From assembly GCF_947654165.1 (NCBI RefSeq), contig NZ_CANTKB010000001.1, positions 124,001 to 188,000 of the forward strand: DNA of 64,000 nt. The letters run 5' to 3'. Origin of the DNA: an uncultured Blautia sp. GTDB taxonomy: Bacteria > Bacillota > Clostridia > Lachnospirales > Lachnospiraceae. The notes beneath the pieces are model-generated. The model did no database searches. It was given only the letters and a program-made list of their open reading frames with translations, and was not told the origin of the DNA. Position 1 is the stretch's first letter, and the number at the start of each line of letters is the position of its first letter. Positions 60,568 through 64,000 of this stretch are shown in pieces. The position numbers and the translations under genes are program-made.

Positions 60568-62481
60568 TTATGACAGTGCTTCTATTTCATCCATCCAGAC
60601 ACGCACACAGGCATCACTTGGCATACGCAGGTCACCTCTCGGAGAAACTGCCACACTTCCTACCTTTGGTCCATCCGGCAGGCAGGAACGCTTAAACTGC
60701 TGGGAGAAAAATCTCCAATAAAACTTCTTCAGCCATTTCAGAATCACTTCATCTTCATAGGTATCTTTAAAAGCAATTTTTGCCATACGGTAAATTTTAG
60801 AAGGAGAAAAATGAAACCGGAGCATATAATACAAAAAGAAATCATGGAGCTCATAAGGTCCCACCAGATCCTCTGTTTTCTGGGAAATCTGTCCGTCCTC
60901 CGGAGGCAGAAGTTCCGGACTGACCGGTGTATCCAGTACATCCAGAAGAATCTGGGATAATCCTTCTTCTCCACAGGTATCTGCATAATATTTCACCAGA
61001 TGACGAACCAGTGTTTTTGGAATAGAGCCATTCACACCATACATAGACATATGGTCTCCATTGTAAGTAGCCCATCCGAGAGCCAATTCTGACAAATCCC
61101 CTGTTCCAATGACCATACCGCCCTTTTGGTTTGCAATATCCATGATCACCTGGGTACGTTCTCTGGCCTGTGCATTCTCAAAAGTCACATCATGGTTGTT
61201 AAAATCCTGTCCTATATCCTGGAAATGCTGAAGCACTGCTTTTTTTATGTCAACCTCTATCAAGGTTGCCCCCAGCCGTCTTGTCATCTCGCAGGCATTG
61301 GTATACGTCCGGTCTGTAGTACCGAAACACGGCATGGTAACTGCAATGATCCGGCTTCTGTCAAGTTTCAGGAAGTCAAAGGCTCTGGCAGTGACGAGAA
61401 GCGCCAGGGTAGAATCCAGTCCTCCGGAAATTCCAAGGACAGCCGTCTTACAATGTGTATGTTCCAGTCTTTTTTTAAGTCCCATTGCCTGGATCGTAAG
61501 GATCTCATCGCATCGCTTCTCTCTTTCCCCCTGACAGGCAGGAACAAAGGGATTCGGGTCAAATACTCTTTCTGCTACCGTTTCTTCTTTTGGCAGATGA
61601 AACGCTACTCTTGTATAATCTCCGCAGCCCTCCTCTTCCCAGGTGGAGATTCTTCTTCTTTCACCCCGGAGTTTCTGTAGATCCAAAGTTCCATATACTG
61701 TCTGATTCTGAAACATTTCTGCCTCTGCAAGAACACTTCCGTCCTCACAGATAAGGTTTTGTCCACCAAATACCAGATCCTGCGTGGATTCTCCGTTTCC
61801 TGCCGCCGCATAAATATATCCGCACAAAAGTCTGGCAGACTGTCCCTTCACCAGTTCTCTTCGATAGTCTGCTTTTCCCACTGTTTCATCACTGGCAGAG
61901 AGATTTACAATCACAGAAGCACCCGACATGGCATGCTTTATGCTTGGAGGGTTTGGTGCCCACAGATCCTCACAGATTTCTGCCGCTACAGTCAGTTCCG
62001 GCATCTCCTCACAGGTAAAAAGAAGATGACAGCCAAATGGAATCTGATGTCCTCCCAGTTCTATGAAACCTTCTGCATTTTTCCCGGAAGTAAAATGTCT
62101 GGCCTCATAAAATTCTCCGTAATTAGGCAGGTATGTTTTTGGCACGATTCCTAAAATCTGCCCTTTGCTAAGGGCTGCGGCCGTGTTATAAAGTTTCCCC
62201 CGAAATACCAGCGGAAGCCCCACAAAAATCAGCCCTTCTACATCTTTTAATTCCTCTGCTACCTTTAAAAGCTGCTCTTTTGCCGATTCCAGAAGTGTTT
62301 CCTGCCAGAACAGATCCTGGCAGGTATATCCTGTGATACAAAGCTCAGGAAACACCATGATCCTGGCTCCCGCACTGCTCATTTCTCTTGCTTTTTTGAT
62401 AATTTCCTGTGTGTTGCTGATACAGTCTGCCACCTTGATATCCGGTGCTGCGGCTGCTGCTTTGATGAATCCATCTCTCAT
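60568..62481 (-). CDS. nadE: Glutamine-dependent NAD+ synthetase
   Basis: A 637-aa two-domain enzyme. The N-terminal nitrilase-type glutaminase (to about residue 275) has its Glu-Lys-Cys triad in VFPELCITGYTC, VPKTYLPNYGEFY and AAEICEDLW. The C-terminal synthetase has the ATP loop VLGISGGLDSTLALL and GTGDLSELALGWATYNGDH. It converts deamido-NAD to NAD with glutamine-derived ammonia. The gene lies 18 bp upstream of the PF06541 gene. Confidence 0.96.
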   Translation of the reverse strand: MRDGFIKAAAAAPDIKVADCISNTQEIIKKAREMSSAGARIMVFPELCITGYTCQDLFWQETLLESAKEQLLKVAEELKDVEGLIFVGLPLVFRGKLYNTAAALSKGQILGIVPKTYLPNYGEFYEARHFTSGKNAEGFIELGGHQIPFGCHLLFTCEEMPELTVAAEICEDLWAPNPPSIKHAMSGASVIVNLSASDETVGKADYRRELVKGQSARLLCGYIYAAAGNGESTQDLVFGGQNLICEDGSVLAEAEMFQNQTVYGTLDLQKLRGERRRISTWEEEGCGDYTRVAFHLPKEETVAERVFDPNPFVPACQGEREKRCDEILTIQAMGLKKRLEHTHCKTAVLGISGGLDSTLALLVTARAFDFLKLDRSRIIAVTMPCFGTTDRTYTNACEMTRRLGATLIEVDIKKAVLQHFQDIGQDFNNHDVTFENAQARERTQVIMDIANQKGGMVIGTGDLSELALGWATYNGDHMSMYGVNGSIPKTLVRHLVKYYADTCGEEGLSQILLDVLDTPVSPELLPPEDGQISQKTEDLVGPYELHDFFLYYMLRFHFSPSKIYRMAKIAFKDTYEDEVILKWLKKFYWRFFSQQFKRSCLPDGPKVGSVAVSPRGDLRMPSDACVRVWMDEIEALS

Positions 62482-62535
62482 ATTCCACCATACCTTTCCC
62501 GCTGTATACGGCTGTTTCGGTTTCTCAAAAACCTT

Positions 62536-63417
62536 TTATTTTCTGCATTCCCTGTAGATTCTTTTCAGTTCTTCAACAGAAAACAGATAATTTTTATTGC
62601 AGAAATGACAGTTCATTTCAATTTCCTGACCCTCATCGATCATTTCTTTAATCTCTTTTTTCCCGATACTGATCAAAGCTTTTTCCACTCTTTCCTTACT
62701 GCAGTTACAGTGGAACTGTGTCGGAATCCTGTCATTGATCTCAAGATCAAATCCTTCCAGTAAGGTCTCCAGAATCTGCTCCGGTGTCTTTCCTTCCTCC
62801 AGCATACCGGTCACGGAAGTAACACGCTTCAGGTTATCTTCTAACTTATTGATGACTTCTTCCTCTGTAAACGGCATCAACTGCAGAATAAAACCTCCTG
62901 CCTGCTTTACGGTATTATCTTTTTCCATGAGCACACCAAGGCCAACAGAAGAAGGAACCTGCTCACTGGTTGCAAAATAATAGGTCAGATCTTCCGCAAT
63001 CTCGCTGGTCTGAAGCTCTGTCTGTCCCAGGTATGGTTCCTTTAATCCCATATCTTTAATAATATTCATAAAACCAATTCCAACTGCACCTGCAACATCC
63101 AGCTTTCCTTTGTCATTTGCATGGATCACCACATTCGGATTGCCCACATATCCTTTTACATTTCCCTTGGAATCTGCTGTCACCGTAATACCTTCGATTG
63201 GTCCATTGGCATGAATCTGAAGTGTCAGTAAATCCTTATCTCCCTTCATCATCACACCCATCATAGACCCTGCAGTAAGCAGACGTCCCAGAGCCGCTGT
63301 TGCGACCGGACTGGTATTATGAGCTGCTCTTGCAAATTCTACTAATTCCTTTGTAGTGGCAGCAAACGCACGGATCTGGCTGTTTGCCGCTGTTGCTCTT
63401 ACAATATAATCTCCCAT
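62536..63417 (-). CDS. hslO: Hsp33 redox-regulated chaperone
   Basis: A 293-aa protein with the Hsp33 core (FARAAHNTSPVATAALGRLL, GPIEGITVTADSKGNVKGYV, YFATSEQVPSSVGLGVLM) and the C-terminal zinc/redox switch CNCSKERVEKAL...NCHFC (CXC and CXXC). On oxidative unfolding Hsp33 releases zinc and holds denatured proteins. All four cysteines are intact. Confidence 0.97.
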   Translation of the reverse strand: MGDYIVRATAANSQIRAFAATTKELVEFARAAHNTSPVATAALGRLLTAGSMMGVMMKGDKDLLTLQIHANGPIEGITVTADSKGNVKGYVGNPNVVIHANDKGKLDVAGAVGIGFMNIIKDMGLKEPYLGQTELQTSEIAEDLTYYFATSEQVPSSVGLGVLMEKDNTVKQAGGFILQLMPFTEEEVINKLEDNLKRVTSVTGMLEEGKTPEQILETLLEGFDLEINDRIPTQFHCNCSKERVEKALISIGKKEIKEMIDEGQEIEMNCHFCNKNYLFSVEELKRIYRECRK

Positions 63418-63428
63418 GTTATTCTCCT

Positions 63429-64000
63429 TTATTTTCCCTTTTCTCTTGCAATGATATAAACACGCTCACTGTACTCCTGCGGTGCATCGTGTGTAAACGC
63501 ATCATACACTGTCACAAACTCCATTCCTGCCTGTTCCAGAAGATTTTTTACCGTTTCCAGAGAATAGGCCCTCTGGTAGTGTACTTCCTCATATTTTCTG
63601 TATAATGTTTCTCCCTGGATTTCTTCCGGAATAAAAAGTGCCAGGTCATATTCATTGATCTGACCTTCTTCATCATAAAAATTATCCCAGATAAAGCTGG
63701 CATCTTCCCGGTTTTCCGCTATGGTATTTTCCCCCAGAATTTCTCTGTACTTATACTCTGTATTCATATCAAAGATAAAGATACCCTTAGGATCCAGATA
63801 ATTATTCACCAACCGGAAAACTTGTAAAAGGTCCTCTTCCTCTATAATATAATTCATGCTGTCACAGATAGATACAACCGCCTTTACGGTTCCATACAGT
63901 TCAAATTCCCGCATATCCTGAAGAAGATAAAGAATATCCTGTTGATCTGCTTCTTTCTTTTCCATAGCAATTTCCAGCATATCCGGAGCATTATCCACCC
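63429..64000 (-). CDS. SAM-dependent methyltransferase, N-terminus beyond the window
   Basis: The frame is open to the window edge. The first residues seen (DNAPDMLEIAMEKKE) match the region just after the SAM-binding glycine loop of class I methyltransferases (the D-S--ML--A block). SICDSMNYIIEEEDL and IFIFDMNTEYKYREI follow as later core strands, then an accessory region. The missing N-terminal part should hold the glycine-rich GxGxG loop. Substrate unknown. It stops 11 bp before the Hsp33 gene on the same strand. Confidence 0.85.
   Translation of the reverse strand, partial: VDNAPDMLEIAMEKKEADQQDILYLLQDMREFELYGTVKAVVSICDSMNYIIEEEDLLQVFRLVNNYLDPKGIFIFDMNTEYKYREILGENTIAENREDASFIWDNFYDEEGQINEYDLALFIPEEIQGETLYRKYEEVHYQRAYSLETVKNLLEQAGMEFVTVYDAFTHDAPQEYSERVYIIAREKGK

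Overview
The window looks like a chromosomal piece of a spore-forming, anaerobic, gut-type member of the Lachnospiraceae (Blautia/Mediterraneibacter-like). The evidence is a complete spoIIA-spoVA sporulation block, a T-box valS leader, a Clostridia-type fatty-acid operon with fabK and a fused accD-accA gene, ethanolamine-utilisation genes and addAB. The genus is an inference; no rRNA or other marker is present.

Layout. 1-2500 (minus strand): start of an ethanolamine (eut) operon, eutG-eutS-eutP-eutV, with a consensus promoter and a terminator-bearing leader suited to ANTAR antitermination. 2639-7213: spoIIAA-spoIIAB-sigF-spoVAA-AB-AC-AD-AE, the forespore sigma-F switch joined to the dipicolinic-acid channel genes. 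7307-15563: a zinc-ribbon/TPR membrane protein, a 49-aa ORF, folC, an LtaS-like phosphoglycerol transferase, and valS behind a T-box. 15672-19700: an endonuclease/exonuclease/phosphatase-fold protein, a stretch of nested inverted repeats, a divergent spore SASP, and a PadR-DUF1700-DUF4097-PspC envelope-stress operon. 19770-29763: type II fatty-acid synthesis operon fabH-fabK-fabD-fabG-fabF-accB-fabZ-accC-accDA-nitronate monooxygenase, under a promoter overlapped by a FabT-like operator.

29.8-37.4 kb is a strikingly AT-rich island on the plus strand and is the most unusual part of the window. It holds two tandem HTH+TPR regulators of the peptide-sensing (RNPP/Rgg-like) type and an opposed 61-aa membrane-anchored peptide that could be their pheromone precursor. 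It also holds a GTG-started 43-aa acidic peptide ending in a lone cysteine, three different radical SAM/SPASM enzymes in overlapping or abutting frames, and an ABC exporter. I read this as a quorum-regulated radical-SAM RiPP (peptide natural product) locus that I cannot match to a described class. Strong dyads flank the peptide gene, and a hairpin reminiscent of IS200/IS605 ends sits at the right edge.

37.5-46.6 kb: addB-addA recombination helicase-nuclease, a Cof-type HAD phosphatase and two small proteins. 46.6-58.5 kb is a carbohydrate locus: a Gfo/Idh/MocA oxidoreductase, a discoidin-domain protein and a DUF2264 (putative glycoside hydrolase) protein on the minus strand; an AraC regulator; then, on the plus strand, an ABC sugar importer followed by a sugar-1-P nucleotidyltransferase, a NahK-like kinase and galE. 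Together these could import a hexosamine- or galactose-containing sugar and convert it to UDP-sugars. 58.6-64 kb (minus): PatB/MalY aminotransferase, a PF06541 membrane protein, glutamine-dependent NAD synthetase, Hsp33, and a methyltransferase cut by the window edge.
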